Below, piece by piece: positions 44,588-55,233 of a stretch of DNA of 64,000 nt (the first letter of the stretch is position 1; every line of letters starts with the position of its first letter). The notes below the pieces were generated by a model. It was not told the origin of the DNA and searched no databases. It saw nothing but the letters and a program-made list of their open reading frames with translations. The DNA is from Butyrivibrio hungatei DSM 14810 (GTDB lineage: Bacteria; Bacillota; Clostridia; Lachnospirales; Lachnospiraceae). Position numbers and translations under genes: made by a program. The stretch lies in the NCBI RefSeq assembly GCF_900143205.1, contig NZ_FRDH01000006.1, positions 186,001 to 250,000 of the forward strand, in the 5' to 3' direction.

Positions 44588-47365
44588 ATGTTAAGAACAA
44601 CGAAAGTAGAAAATGGTTTAGTTAAAGGCCTTGCTGGTGAAGATCCTCGAATTACCGTGTACAGAGGAATTCCTTTTGCAAAGCCACCAGTTGGTGAAAA
44701 CAGATTCAGGGCTCCACAGCCATGCGACAACTGGGAAGGAACATTAGAAGCATACGATTTTGGACCGATCTCATATCAGGACACACCTGGAATCGGTGGC
44801 GGACTCTACGACAGAGAATGGCACGTTGATCCTGAGATTCCTATGAGTGAGGACTGCCTCTATCTCAACATTTGGACTCCTGCTAAAAGAGCTGACGAAA
44901 AACTTCCAGTACTTGTATGGTACTTTGGCGGCGGCTTCCAGTGGGGCTACACAGCAGAGATGGAATTTAACGGAGAAGCCCTTGCCAAAAGAGGCATCGT
45001 AGTAGTAAGTGTTGCCTACAGACTTGGCTGCTTTGGTTTCCTTGCACACAAGGATATAACAGCAGAAAACCCAGAAGCTCCAGGTAATTTCGGCCTTCTG
45101 GACCAGAGATTTGGACTTCACTGGGTTCATAGAAACATCGCCGCATTTGGCGGAGATCCAGACAGGATCACAATTTCAGGCCAGTCAGCAGGTGGCTCCA
45201 GCACAATGCACCAGCTCACCAATCCTGAGAACTACGATATCGTAAAGGGCGCTGCGATCCTTAGCGGAATCATCAGAATGCCTAAGATGGATGACGATAT
45301 CTTTAGACCACTTAGCCTCTCCCAGGCAGAGGATCTTGGAGCTCAGTTTTTTGAAAGTCTCGGGGTAAAAGACCTTTCAGAAGCCAGAAAGCTCACTTCA
45401 AAAGAGCTTCTAGAAGGCTACGATAAATTTGTTCAGGATCATCCTAGAATGTTCCCAATAATTGATGGAAAGTTCTGCGACAGCGACCCTGTAGAGCGTT
45501 TTGTAAATAGAAAATGTGCTGATGTTCCTGTAATGTCAGGAAATACATCAGATGAATTTAAGATAGACGGAATCAGCATGGTAGAGTCCTCTGTAAAGAG
45601 TGCTTTTGGCGATGCTCATAAAAATGCACCTGACCAGAAATTCTACTATTACAGATTTGATCCAGATATTCCTGGAGATGGACATCCTGGAGACAGCTAT
45701 CCTGGAACCTTCCATTCATGCGATCTTTGGTTCTTCTTTGGAAACCTTGCAAAGTGCCACAGACCATATGCAGGTCATCACTATGACCTGCAAAGGCAGA
45801 TGTGCGACTACTACGCAAACTTCATAAAAACTGGAAATCCTAATGGCGAAGGTTATGACAAGCTTCCACTTCCAGAGTGGACACCTTATACACCAGAAAA
45901 TCCAGCAGAGATGGAGTTCCTTGGAAGAGGCGCTGTACCAAGGTTTGAAGGCGGTATCAGACAAAACAGCCAGAAGCAGGCTGTTAACCCATATCTTCCT
46001 TCATGGGAGTACATCCCAGATGGTGAGCCTTATGTATTTGGCGACAGAGTTTATGTCTATGGTTCCCATGATCTCTATCAGGGTGAGACCTTCTGCCTTG
46101 GGGATTATGTTTGCTGGTCAGCTCCGGTTAATGACCTTGGTGAGTGGAAGTATGAGGGTGTAAGCTATCCAAAGGTATCTGATCCTCTTAATCCAGATGG
46201 ACACATGTGCCTCTATGCACCTGACGTTACAGTTGGTCCAGATGGTAAATATTATCTTTACTATGTTCTTGATAAGGTATGTATTGTATCAGTTGCAGTT
46301 TCAGATACACCGGCAGGCCCATTCAAGTTCTATGGCTATGTTCACTATGAAGATGGAACCAAGCTTGGAGAAAAAGAAGGCGATGAGCCACAATTTGATC
46401 CTGGTGTGATTACAGAAAACGGAGTCACATATCTTTTCACAGGATTCTGCGGACAGGGCGACAAATCAAGACATGGCGCAATGCTCACAGTTCTTGGGGA
46501 AGACATGCTCACAGTTAAAAAAGCTCCAAAGTTTATCGCGCCTGGCAATCAGTACAGCCAGGGAACACCATACGAGGGACATGCATTCTTTGAGGCTCCA
46601 TCAATCAGAAAGCACGGCGATACATATTACTTTGTATATTCATCAGAAGTTATGCATGAGCTCTGCTACGCAACATCAAAAGATCCTGAGGGACCTTATG
46701 AGTACGGCGGAGTTATTGTAAGCAACTGTGACCTTCATATCGACAGCTACAAAAAGGCAGAAGAAGCTACAGCTTACGGAGCCAACAATCACGGCAGTAT
46801 CGTGGAGATTGCAGGCCAGTGGTACATCTTTTACCATAGACATACAAATGGAACATGGTTTAGCAGACAGGGCTGCGCAGAGAAGATAAACTTCGAGGCA
46901 GACGGTTCTATCAAGCAGGTTGAGATCACATCTTGCGGACTTAACAACGGACCACTTTCTGACAAGGGCGAGTACCCAGCTTATATCGCTTGTAACATCT
47001 TCACAAAAGAGCATAAGATATATGTTGAAGCAGGTGCTCCAAGAGTTGTGCAGGAAGGCGGAGATGGTGACCAGAACCCTGGCTACATCAAGGATATCGT
47101 CGATGGAACAACCATCGGATTCAAGTACTTTGATCTCAAGAAGGTTACTGGGCTTAGAATTAAGACAAGAGCTTACTACAACGGAACCTTCGAGATCAGA
47201 ACTGCTCTTGATGGCGAAGTCCTTGGCGAGATCAAGGGCATCGGCTCAAACATTTGGACTTCATTTGAAGGAAAGCTCCCAGAGCTTAGCGGCACACATG
47301 CACTGTACCTGACCTACAAGGGAACAGGAAATGCCAGCCTGGCTTCAATTGAGTTCCTACATTAA
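44588..47365 (+). CDS. Intracellular carboxylesterase-GH43-CBM6 fusion enzyme
   Basis: 925 residues, no signal peptide. Residues 1-455 are a type-B carboxylesterase: YRGIPFAKPPVG at 25-36, the oxyanion block FGGGF at 113-117, nucleophile Ser200 in GQSAGG, and the catalytic His in GTFHSCDLW near 377. It is somewhat shorter than typical members. Residues about 465-790 form a GH43 domain (WEYIPDGEPYVFGDR, CLYAPDVTVGPDG, YGANNHGS) and about 800-925 a CBM6-like domain. It probably removes ester groups and arabinose or xylose from imported oligosaccharides. GGGG precedes the ATG and GH5 follows 20 bp later. Confidence 0.88.
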   Translation: MLRTTKVENGLVKGLAGEDPRITVYRGIPFAKPPVGENRFRAPQPCDNWEGTLEAYDFGPISYQDTPGIGGGLYDREWHVDPEIPMSEDCLYLNIWTPAKRADEKLPVLVWYFGGGFQWGYTAEMEFNGEALAKRGIVVVSVAYRLGCFGFLAHKDITAENPEAPGNFGLLDQRFGLHWVHRNIAAFGGDPDRITISGQSAGGSSTMHQLTNPENYDIVKGAAILSGIIRMPKMDDDIFRPLSLSQAEDLGAQFFESLGVKDLSEARKLTSKELLEGYDKFVQDHPRMFPIIDGKFCDSDPVERFVNRKCADVPVMSGNTSDEFKIDGISMVESSVKSAFGDAHKNAPDQKFYYYRFDPDIPGDGHPGDSYPGTFHSCDLWFFFGNLAKCHRPYAGHHYDLQRQMCDYYANFIKTGNPNGEGYDKLPLPEWTPYTPENPAEMEFLGRGAVPRFEGGIRQNSQKQAVNPYLPSWEYIPDGEPYVFGDRVYVYGSHDLYQGETFCLGDYVCWSAPVNDLGEWKYEGVSYPKVSDPLNPDGHMCLYAPDVTVGPDGKYYLYYVLDKVCIVSVAVSDTPAGPFKFYGYVHYEDGTKLGEKEGDEPQFDPGVITENGVTYLFTGFCGQGDKSRHGAMLTVLGEDMLTVKKAPKFIAPGNQYSQGTPYEGHAFFEAPSIRKHGDTYYFVYSSEVMHELCYATSKDPEGPYEYGGVIVSNCDLHIDSYKKAEEATAYGANNHGSIVEIAGQWYIFYHRHTNGTWFSRQGCAEKINFEADGSIKQVEITSCGLNNGPLSDKGEYPAYIACNIFTKEHKIYVEAGAPRVVQEGGDGDQNPGYIKDIVDGTTIGFKYFDLKKVTGLRIKTRAYYNGTFEIRTALDGEVLGEIKGIGSNIWTSFEGKLPELSGTHALYLTYKGTGNASLASIEFLH

Positions 47366-47385
47366 TTTGAGGGGAATAGAAATTT

Positions 47386-48639
47386 ATGTCAAAAAAGAAA
47401 CTTGTTATTTTTTCACTTGTCTTCGCACTCCTTACGGGGTGCGGAGCCAATGCACCAGTAGATGATGGAAACACTGATTCCAGCGCAGAAACGGTTCAGG
47501 ACGTAAGTAATGATGAAGCTTCTGAAAATGCAGAAGTATCTGATTCCACTGAGGAAAAATCATCAGATGATACTTCCGCGACTGGTAGTGTCACTCCATC
47601 AGAAGGGAAATATGATATGCGAGATATCACTCCTAAGGATCTTGTGGCTGAAATGACCACTGGTTGGAACCTCGGAAACACCTTTGATTCCTGGGGCGGT
47701 TCAGGTCTTTCAGATGAAACCTATTGGGGTAACCCCAAGACTACCAAGGAAATGATCGATGCTGTTCACGACAAAGGCTTTAATTCCATAAGGATTCCTG
47801 TAACATGGTATGATCACATGGGCGCAGCTCCTGAATATACCGTTGACGAAGCTTGGATGGACCGCGTAGAAGAAGTCGTAAACTATGCCCTTGATGATGG
47901 GATGTACGTTATCATCAATTCTCACCATGAAGAGGAATGGCGCATTCCAGACAATGCTCACATCGATGCAGTTGATGAGCAGGTAAAGGTTCTCTGGGTT
48001 CAGATTGCTGAGAGATTTGAGAAATACGGCGATCACCTTATCTTTGAAGGCCTCAATGAACCAAGAGTAAAAGGCGGTCAGGACGAATGGAACGGCGGAA
48101 CACAGGAAGTCAGAGAATGTGTAAACAGACTGAACCAGACATTTATAGATGCAGTCCGTTCAACTGGTGGCAACAATGAAAAGAGACTTGTTCTCATTAC
48201 AACTGTTGCAGATTCGCCTGTTAAGCCAGCAATAAATGGCCTTACCATTCCTGATGATGAGCATATGGCTGTGACTATCCACGCTTATACTCCATATGAT
48301 TTCACCTTCAAGTCAGACAACTCCTATGATACATGGGATGGTTCCCATAAGACTGATATTGACTACATGTTTGCTTATCTTAGAAACAAGTTCATTAGCA
48401 AAGGTATACCTGTCCTCATGACAGAGTACGGCGCTGTGAACAAGGACGGCAATGAAGATGAAGTTTGCAAATGGGTTACCTACTATCTTGGTAAAGCTAA
48501 AGAGCTTGGTATCCCATGCTTTTGGTGGGACAATGGCCAGTTCAACGCCGGAAATGAATTCTTCGGAATCTTCAACAGAAACACCCTCAGCTGGGAAAGA
48601 GAAAAAGTTGCTGATGCCATAGTTGAGGTATATAAGTAA
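47386..48639 (+). CDS. GH5 endoglucanase-like lipoprotein
   Basis: 417 residues. The signal ends ALLTGC with lipidated Cys19, followed by an acidic Ser/Asp/Glu linker to about residue 78. The GH5 domain has TTGWNLGNTFD (91-101), NSHHEEEW (178-185), acid/base Glu225 in GLNEPR, HAYTPY (299-304) and nucleophile Glu347 in MTEYGA. The pattern fits the cellulase/xyloglucanase branch (GH5_4-like). It would cut beta-1,4-glucans at the surface, the only clear glucanase in the locus. AGGGG precedes the ATG. Confidence 0.92.
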   Translation: MSKKKLVIFSLVFALLTGCGANAPVDDGNTDSSAETVQDVSNDEASENAEVSDSTEEKSSDDTSATGSVTPSEGKYDMRDITPKDLVAEMTTGWNLGNTFDSWGGSGLSDETYWGNPKTTKEMIDAVHDKGFNSIRIPVTWYDHMGAAPEYTVDEAWMDRVEEVVNYALDDGMYVIINSHHEEEWRIPDNAHIDAVDEQVKVLWVQIAERFEKYGDHLIFEGLNEPRVKGGQDEWNGGTQEVRECVNRLNQTFIDAVRSTGGNNEKRLVLITTVADSPVKPAINGLTIPDDEHMAVTIHAYTPYDFTFKSDNSYDTWDGSHKTDIDYMFAYLRNKFISKGIPVLMTEYGAVNKDGNEDEVCKWVTYYLGKAKELGIPCFWWDNGQFNAGNEFFGIFNRNTLSWEREKVADAIVEVYK

Positions 48640-48652
48640 ATATGAGCATTAT

Positions 48653-48690
48653 AAAACGGTCGCAAGTCTTATATTTGCGACCGTTTTCAA
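48653..48690 (+). terminator. Intrinsic terminator of the GH5 gene
   Basis: Stem AAAACGGTCGCAA/TTGCGACCGTTTT closes a short loop 14 bp past the GH5 stop and ends in a T-run. The right arm is repeated at 48711-48725 (TTTGCGACCGTTTTT), giving the left arm two possible partners. Confidence 0.85.
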
Positions 48691-48738
48691 TCGCATTTTC
48701 AATCGTAAAAATTTGCGACCGTTTTTATGAGCAATTAT

Positions 48739-48969
48739 TTAGTTTTCATAAACCCAATCAAGCTGAATTTCTACACCAAGTGTATTTTTTACTGCATCAA
48801 TGAGATCTTTCGTTCCCAGTGTAGTGCTTTTGTTATCGTAAAACAATTGTTTGTTTTGCGACAAAAGCGCACTTAACTTGCGGGATGCTACCCATTGGCG
48901 AGACTTTATGGCTATTAAGAAAATGATTAAGGTTGTTCCCAGCGGTATGCAATAACAAATCTGATACAT
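48739..48969 (-). CDS. Possible small membrane protein (76 aa)
   Basis: A minus-strand frame starting with an ATG inside the last site of the right CATG array. It has one hydrophobic segment (about residues 5-22), then a hydrophilic part ending in GTKDLIDAVKNTLGVEIQLDWVYEN-like composition (shown here only in part as DAVKNTLGVEIQLDW), which looks protein-like. There is no good ribosome site. It could be a real small gene, or a remnant left by insertion of the array. I recognise no family. Confidence 0.3.
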   Translation of the reverse strand: MYQICYCIPLGTTLIIFLIAIKSRQWVASRKLSALLSQNKQLFYDNKSTTLGTKDLIDAVKNTLGVEIQLDWVYEN

Positions 48970-49131
48970 GCAAAAAGTGAAGAAGGTAGAGAAAAGGCAT
49001 GCCAAAATCTCCCGATATAAAGAAATAAAGCATGCCAAAGACTTAAAGAACTAAAAAACGGCATGCCGGGAATCATGAAATTGACGAAAATTGACATGCC
49101 AAAATAAGAAAATAGCTAAAAAGACATGCCG
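48966..49131 (-). repeat. Right array of phased GCATG(C/T) sites, inverted copy
   Basis: Six CATGC/CATGCC sites at 48967, 48998, 49031, 49062, 49095 and 49125, spaced 31, 33, 31, 33 and 30 bp. Read on the minus strand it repeats the left array in the same order, about 90 % identical over the first 71 bp and diverging after that. Together they bracket the esterase-GH43 fusion and GH5 genes as a roughly 4.5-kb segment with inverted ends. Confidence 0.8.
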
Positions 49132-49153
49132 GGGCGTCGTTTTTAGAGCAATC

Positions 49154-49187
49154 AAAAACCCGCCTGGGACTCTAAATCCTAGGCGGG
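49154..49187 (-). terminator. Terminator of the ATP synthase operon
   Basis: On the minus strand CCCGCCTAGGA and TCCCAGGCGGG (one A/C mismatch) pair around a short loop and are followed by five T residues, seven bases past the atpC stop. Confidence 0.9.
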
Positions 49188-49193
49188 TCATTT

Positions 49194-49622
49194 TTAATTA
49201 TCAAATAAATTGCTTTTATCCTTACCGGAGGAACCGATTCGTACGAGAGCTCTGTAGAGCTTGGCCTCGGCACGAATTCTTGCTTCCTTGTCGATTGCCT
49301 TGTCATTCAAAGTTTGTTCAGCTTTGAGCTTAGCAGCAATGGCACGATCAAGATCGATATCTTCGCTCCATTCCCAAGTAGTAGGAAGGACTCTGACCTC
49401 TCCGTTCATTACAGAAAGCATTCCACCGATACAGGCTGCTTTTCTCTCCTGGCCGTCGTCCATGGTCACTTTGGCGGTGCCCATACCTATAGCTGTACAG
49501 TAGTTGGTGTGACGAGCCAAAATCTCAACATCACCATCTATTGTACGAAGCATGATCTTTTGAACATCACCCTCGAATTCGAGACCATCCAAGGACACAA
49601 CCTGTAAATGATAACTGGACAT
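49194..49622 (-). CDS. atpC: F-type ATP synthase epsilon subunit
   Basis: 142 residues: N-terminal beta-sandwich (about 1-85, with LEFEGDVQKI and ILARHTNY) and a C-terminal two-helix domain. Part of the F1 central stalk, regulating ATPase activity. Last gene of the operon, six bases after atpD. AAAGGA precedes the ATG. Confidence 0.95.
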   Translation of the reverse strand: MSSYHLQVVSLDGLEFEGDVQKIMLRTIDGDVEILARHTNYCTAIGMGTAKVTMDDGQERKAACIGGMLSVMNGEVRVLPTTWEWSEDIDLDRAIAAKLKAEQTLNDKAIDKEARIRAEAKLYRALVRIGSSGKDKSNLFDN

Positions 49623-49627
49623 AATAG

Positions 49628-51058
<1,431 letters not shown>

Positions 51059-51059
51059 T

Positions 51060-51170
51060 TAGATGAAGTTCTGCTTTCATATGGAAGTTCTATCTCATAT
51101 GGAAGTTCTATCTCATATGGAAGTTCTATCTCATATGGAAGTTCTGCTCTCGTATGGAAGTTCTATCTCA
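51060..51170. repeat. 18-bp tandem repeats between atpG and atpD
   Basis: The unit CATATGGAAGTTCTATCT occurs from 51078 three times exactly, then as two variants (51132 and 51151), with a degenerate copy before. The plus-strand sequence from 51160 on adds a GTTCTATC/GATAGAAC hairpin. It sits inside the operon, non-coding in all useful frames. Confidence 0.85.
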
Positions 51171-51224
51171 CTTCGTTCGATAGAACAAGCTTCGAACTAG
51201 CCTCGAAAAAACCTCGGCAAGTTC

Positions 51225-52085
51225 TCAGCTTTCAGCACCAGCAACAATCTCAGTGATTTCCTGAGTGATGCTTGCCTGACGAGCTCTATTGTAGTACAAG
51301 CTTAAGTTCTCGATCATTTCTTCTGCGTTATCTGTCGCAGCCTCCATGGCTGTTCTACGAGCAGCGAGCTCAGAAGCATATGAGATATTGATACTTGTGT
51401 ACAAGATTCCAGCTAAATATTCAGGAACAATTGTATCGAACACTGTTTCACTGTTTGGCTCATACAGAATCAGGTCTTTTGCCTTGCCATCGCTCTCATT
51501 ATTATCTGTCTTGAGATCAGATAATGGGAGAAGTGATGTGGCTGTAGGTACCTGCGACAGCATGGACACGAAATTTGTGTAGCACAGGAATACATGTCCA
51601 AAACCGTCTCCGCCATATGATCCACAGAGCAGCTTTGCTATCTGGAAGCAATCCGAGATGTTGATCTTGGCAACTTCAGCATACTCTTCTGTGAGGATAG
51701 GCACATTTCTGTGCTTAAAGAACTCAACAGATTTTTTACCGATAGGAAGAACTGTAACATTGCTCTTATCCTTGATCTCTTTCTCAACAAACTTGAACAG
51801 ATTTGAGTTGTATCCGCCTGCAAGACCTCTGTCTCCGGCGATTACAACGTATAGCCATTTGTCATTATCGTTACTCTTGGTAAAGATAGAACGGAAATCG
51901 TTATTTCCATTAGCTATATCTGTAAGTGTTGCAAGCACTGTCTCAAGGTAAGGCTTTGAATTATCAGCCTTTTCCTTTGCCTTACGAAGCTTTGAAGCTG
52001 CAACCAGCTGCATCGCCTTCGTGATCTGCATCGTGCTCTGAACGCTCTTTATTCGGAGTTTAACAGCTTTCATTGATCCAGCCAT
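51225..52085 (-). CDS. atpG: F-type ATP synthase gamma subunit
   Basis: 286 residues. N-terminal helix with MKAVKLRIKSVQSTMQITKAM and the C-terminal helix with ARRTAMEAATDNAEEMI form the rotating coiled coil; VIAGDRGLAGGYN near 85 is the conserved middle block. It is the central shaft of F1. GGAGG precedes the ATG; 17 bp after atpA. Confidence 0.97.
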   Translation of the reverse strand: MAGSMKAVKLRIKSVQSTMQITKAMQLVAASKLRKAKEKADNSKPYLETVLATLTDIANGNNDFRSIFTKSNDNDKWLYVVIAGDRGLAGGYNSNLFKFVEKEIKDKSNVTVLPIGKKSVEFFKHRNVPILTEEYAEVAKINISDCFQIAKLLCGSYGGDGFGHVFLCYTNFVSMLSQVPTATSLLPLSDLKTDNNESDGKAKDLILYEPNSETVFDTIVPEYLAGILYTSINISYASELAARRTAMEAATDNAEEMIENLSLYYNRARQASITQEITEIVAGAES

Positions 52086-52102
52086 TTAAGTTTTCCTCCT
52101 GA

Positions 52103-53623
52103 TTATTTTTTCTTGATAAAGTTTTCAGTATAAGCGTTCAGTACTTCTTTTAACTTATTCTCAGTGTCGCTCTCAAGCTTACCAGTCTCACGGATTTCCT
52201 TCATAACTGCGATACCAGTTGGATCGCTGTCAAGGAAGTCGTAAAGGCCTGCTTCGTATTCAGCAACATCTTCGGTATTGACCTTGATAAGGATGTTGTT
52301 AACAACCGCATAAAGAATCGCAACCTGCTTCTCAACAGGTACTGGCTGGTTCTTGTCCTGCTTTAAGACTTCTACAATACGCTCACCTTGTGCAAGACGA
52401 GCCTTTGTATCTTCATCAAGATCTGAACCGAACTGAGCGAAACTCTGCAGTTCACGATACTGTGAATAAACAAGCTTAAGTGTTCCGGCAACCTTCTTCA
52501 TAGCCTTGATTTGAGCATTACCACCTACTCGAGATACTGAGATACCAGGGTTAACCGCTGGCATGATACCTGAGTGGAAGAGCTCTGTCTCAAGGAATAT
52601 CTGACCATCAGTAATGGAGATAACGTTTGTAGGAATATACGCTGAAACGTCTCCGGCCTGAGTCTCGATAATAGGAAGGGCTGTAAGTGATCCGCCACCG
52701 TTTTCATCAGAAAGCTTAGCAGCTCTCTCAAGAAGTCTTGAGTGAAGATAGAAAACGTCTCCAGGATAAGCTTCACGTCCTGGTGGTCTTCTGATCAAAA
52801 GTGAGAGTGCACGATAAGCTACAGCATGCTTAGAAAGGTCATCATAGATGCAAAGCACGTGTTTTCCCTTATTCATGAAGTACTCACCCATAGTACAACC
52901 TGTATATGGTGAAATATACTGAAGTGGGCTAGGCTCAGAAGCTGTAGCAGCAACTACGATAGTGTAGTCCATTGCTCCACCCTTCTTCAGATCTTCTACA
53001 AGTGCAGTTACTGTTGAACGCTTCTGTCCAATAGCAACGTAGATACAGATAACATCCTTACCCTTCTGGTTAAGGATAGTATCAATTGCAATTGTAGTCT
53101 TACCAGTCTGTCTATCACCGATAATAAGTTCACGCTGACCTCTACCGATAGGGATCATAGAATCGATAGCCTTAATACCTGTCTGGAGAGGCTCCTTAAC
53201 AGGCTGTCTGTCAATGATACCAGGAGCTGGTGACTCAACTGGTCTATATTCTGTGGTTTCGATTGGACCTGCTCCATCGATAGGCTGACCGATAGCGTTT
53301 ACAACACGTCCGATCATCTTCTCGCCTACAGGAACAGAAACAACTCGACCTGTACGTTTAACGGTCTGTCCTTCGCTGATACCAACATCCTCGCCGAACA
53401 AAACCGCGGATACTACTGTTTCCTCGAGGTTCTGAGCCATTCCGAATGTACCATTCTCGAACTCCAGAAGCTCACCTGCCATACAGTTCAAAAGTCCGCT
53501 TACTCTGGCGATACCATCACCAACGGTAAGAACTGTACCGGTTTCATTCTGGATAATTGCGTTCTGATAATTCTTTATCTGGCTTCGAATGACCTCGGAT
53601 ATTTTTTCTGGTTTTAGTTCCAT
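52103..53623 (-). CDS. atpA: F-type ATP synthase alpha subunit
   Basis: 506 residues. The Walker A motif GDRQTGKT is at 169-176; the chain has the expected beta-barrel, nucleotide and helical domains. It binds non-catalytic nucleotide in the F1 head. GGAGG precedes the ATG; 22 bp after atpH. Confidence 0.98.
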   Translation of the reverse strand: MELKPEKISEVIRSQIKNYQNAIIQNETGTVLTVGDGIARVSGLLNCMAGELLEFENGTFGMAQNLEETVVSAVLFGEDVGISEGQTVKRTGRVVSVPVGEKMIGRVVNAIGQPIDGAGPIETTEYRPVESPAPGIIDRQPVKEPLQTGIKAIDSMIPIGRGQRELIIGDRQTGKTTIAIDTILNQKGKDVICIYVAIGQKRSTVTALVEDLKKGGAMDYTIVVAATASEPSPLQYISPYTGCTMGEYFMNKGKHVLCIYDDLSKHAVAYRALSLLIRRPPGREAYPGDVFYLHSRLLERAAKLSDENGGGSLTALPIIETQAGDVSAYIPTNVISITDGQIFLETELFHSGIMPAVNPGISVSRVGGNAQIKAMKKVAGTLKLVYSQYRELQSFAQFGSDLDEDTKARLAQGERIVEVLKQDKNQPVPVEKQVAILYAVVNNILIKVNTEDVAEYEAGLYDFLDSDPTGIAVMKEIRETGKLESDTENKLKEVLNAYTENFIKKK

Positions 53624-53645
53624 ATCATCCTCCGATGTATATTAT

Positions 53646-54185
53646 TTAGATGACTGTCTCATCAACTTTTTTGCGAAGCTCGGATAACCTGCCTTTGACT
53701 GTTCCGTCAAAGAGCTGTCCCTCAAGATCTACTCTTACGCCACCAAGGACGCCACTATCTACCTTCTGCTTCAGCAGCACTTTTTTGCCGCTTATCTTTT
53801 CAAGTTTATCAGTTAACTGTTTGAGTTGAGCCTCATCCAGCGCCACAGCCGTGGTAACAAGGGCATCTGCGATACCGTGTTCCTCGTTGTAGCATTTCCT
53901 GAATCTCTTTTGACAAGCAGAGAATTCTCTAAGTAATCCCTTCTCGATCAAGATCTTGATGAAGTTCAAAAGGTACTGCTGACAACCATCTCCGAATGCC
54001 TCGTCGACAAGTTTCAGCCTTTCGTTCTTTGGGACTGAAGGTTCCGAAAGAAGTGTCACATAATCAGGATTCTCTTTAAAGATCCCTTTGATCAACTCCA
54101 TTTCGCCCAGTATCTCATCCGATAGGTTAGATTCCGCTGCCAGATCATATAGGCTCTGCCCATAAAGATCTCCAGCTTTACTCAT
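53646..54185 (-). CDS. atpH: F-type ATP synthase delta subunit
   Basis: 179 residues, all-helical N-domain and a C-domain ending LDGTVKGRLSELRK-like (residues about 155-170), characteristic of the OSCP/delta family. It links the F1 head to the b-subunit stalk. AAGGAG precedes the ATG. A 160-bp gap with repeats separates it from atpF. Confidence 0.93.
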   Translation of the reverse strand: MSKAGDLYGQSLYDLAAESNLSDEILGEMELIKGIFKENPDYVTLLSEPSVPKNERLKLVDEAFGDGCQQYLLNFIKILIEKGLLREFSACQKRFRKCYNEEHGIADALVTTAVALDEAQLKQLTDKLEKISGKKVLLKQKVDSGVLGGVRVDLEGQLFDGTVKGRLSELRKKVDETVI

Positions 54186-54213
54186 AATTTCTCCTTCGTC
54201 GAAATTCTGATTC

Positions 54214-54345
54214 GCATGCCATTAAAATGCCTTCGGCATAGGGCATGCTCACCCTAGTTTCATTTTCTTACGCCCTCATCAGTAAATGATTCGGGCTGAT
54301 TGTTATTTATTTCCTCAGCAGTAAATGCTTCGGGCTGATTGATTT
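54214..54345. repeat. Repeats and hairpins between atpF and atpH
   Basis: A nested hairpin at 54214-54248 has outer arms GCATGCC/GGCATGC and an inner ATGCC/GGCAT stem. At 54269-54341 a direct repeat of about 24 bp (CAGTAAATG-TTCGGGCTGATTG, one difference) occurs twice, 39 bp apart. Translated on the minus strand the repeat would read NQPEAFTAEE/NQPESFTDEG, but no start or ribosome site supports a gene. Such spacers are unusual in an atp operon. Confidence 0.6.
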
Positions 54346-54882
54346 TTAAGCTCCGACTTTGCTAATAAAGTCCTCGATAAGCTTCTTGTGATCAGCTTCG
54401 TTGATCTCTTTCTCAACAACCTTGCCTGCAATATCCATTGCAAGTCCGCCAATCTCATCTTTGGCCTCATTGATAGCCTTCTTCTTTTCCTGCTCAATGT
54501 CTTCAGCAGCTCTTGCCTTGATTCCTGCTGCCTGCTGCTCTGCCTCTTTTACAAGAGTATCAGCCTTGTTCTGAGCCTCTTTCTGGGCTTCAGATACAAT
54601 CTTTGCAGCTTCGGCATGTGCATTAGTCAGGCTTTCTTCGTACTGAGACTTAAGAGAATCGGCTTCTTCCTGGGCCTCTCTGGCTTCCCTGATCGCCTTG
54701 TCAGCAAGATTTTTTCTCTTCTCAAGAATATCGTTGATAGGCTTGAAAAGGAACTTCTTTATCAGAAACATCTGGATAAATAAGTTTATTATCTGTGCAA
54801 TAAAGGTCCAGGGTACCAATGTAACCAGCTCCTGCGTCTTGGCTGTATCCGCAGTGAGCATCATTAGAGCCTGTAATTGCAT
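54346..54882 (-). CDS. atpF: F-type ATP synthase b subunit
   Basis: 178 residues: one N-terminal membrane helix (about 22-45) and a long, charged Ala/Glu/Lys helix that forms the peripheral stalk dimer. AAGGAG precedes the ATG. Nineteen bases follow atpE. Confidence 0.95.
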   Translation of the reverse strand: MQLQALMMLTADTAKTQELVTLVPWTFIAQIINLFIQMFLIKKFLFKPINDILEKRKNLADKAIREAREAQEEADSLKSQYEESLTNAHAEAAKIVSEAQKEAQNKADTLVKEAEQQAAGIKARAAEDIEQEKKKAINEAKDEIGGLAMDIAGKVVEKEINEADHKKLIEDFISKVGA

Positions 54883-54901
54883 ATTAGTTCTCCTTTTTTG
54901 A

Positions 54902-55216
<315 letters not shown>

Positions 55217-55233
55217 TCACTTTATTTAGTTTT

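Noticed and set aside
54250..54300. Hammerhead-ribozyme-like core (CTGATGAG ... GAAAC) on the minus strand
   Set aside because: The segment between the two core boxes cannot form stem II, and no closing stems I or III are seen.
54269..54345. Small gene encoding duplicated NQPE(A/S)FT peptide
   Set aside because: No start codon with ribosome site; stops lie close by in frame. Kept as a DNA repeat.
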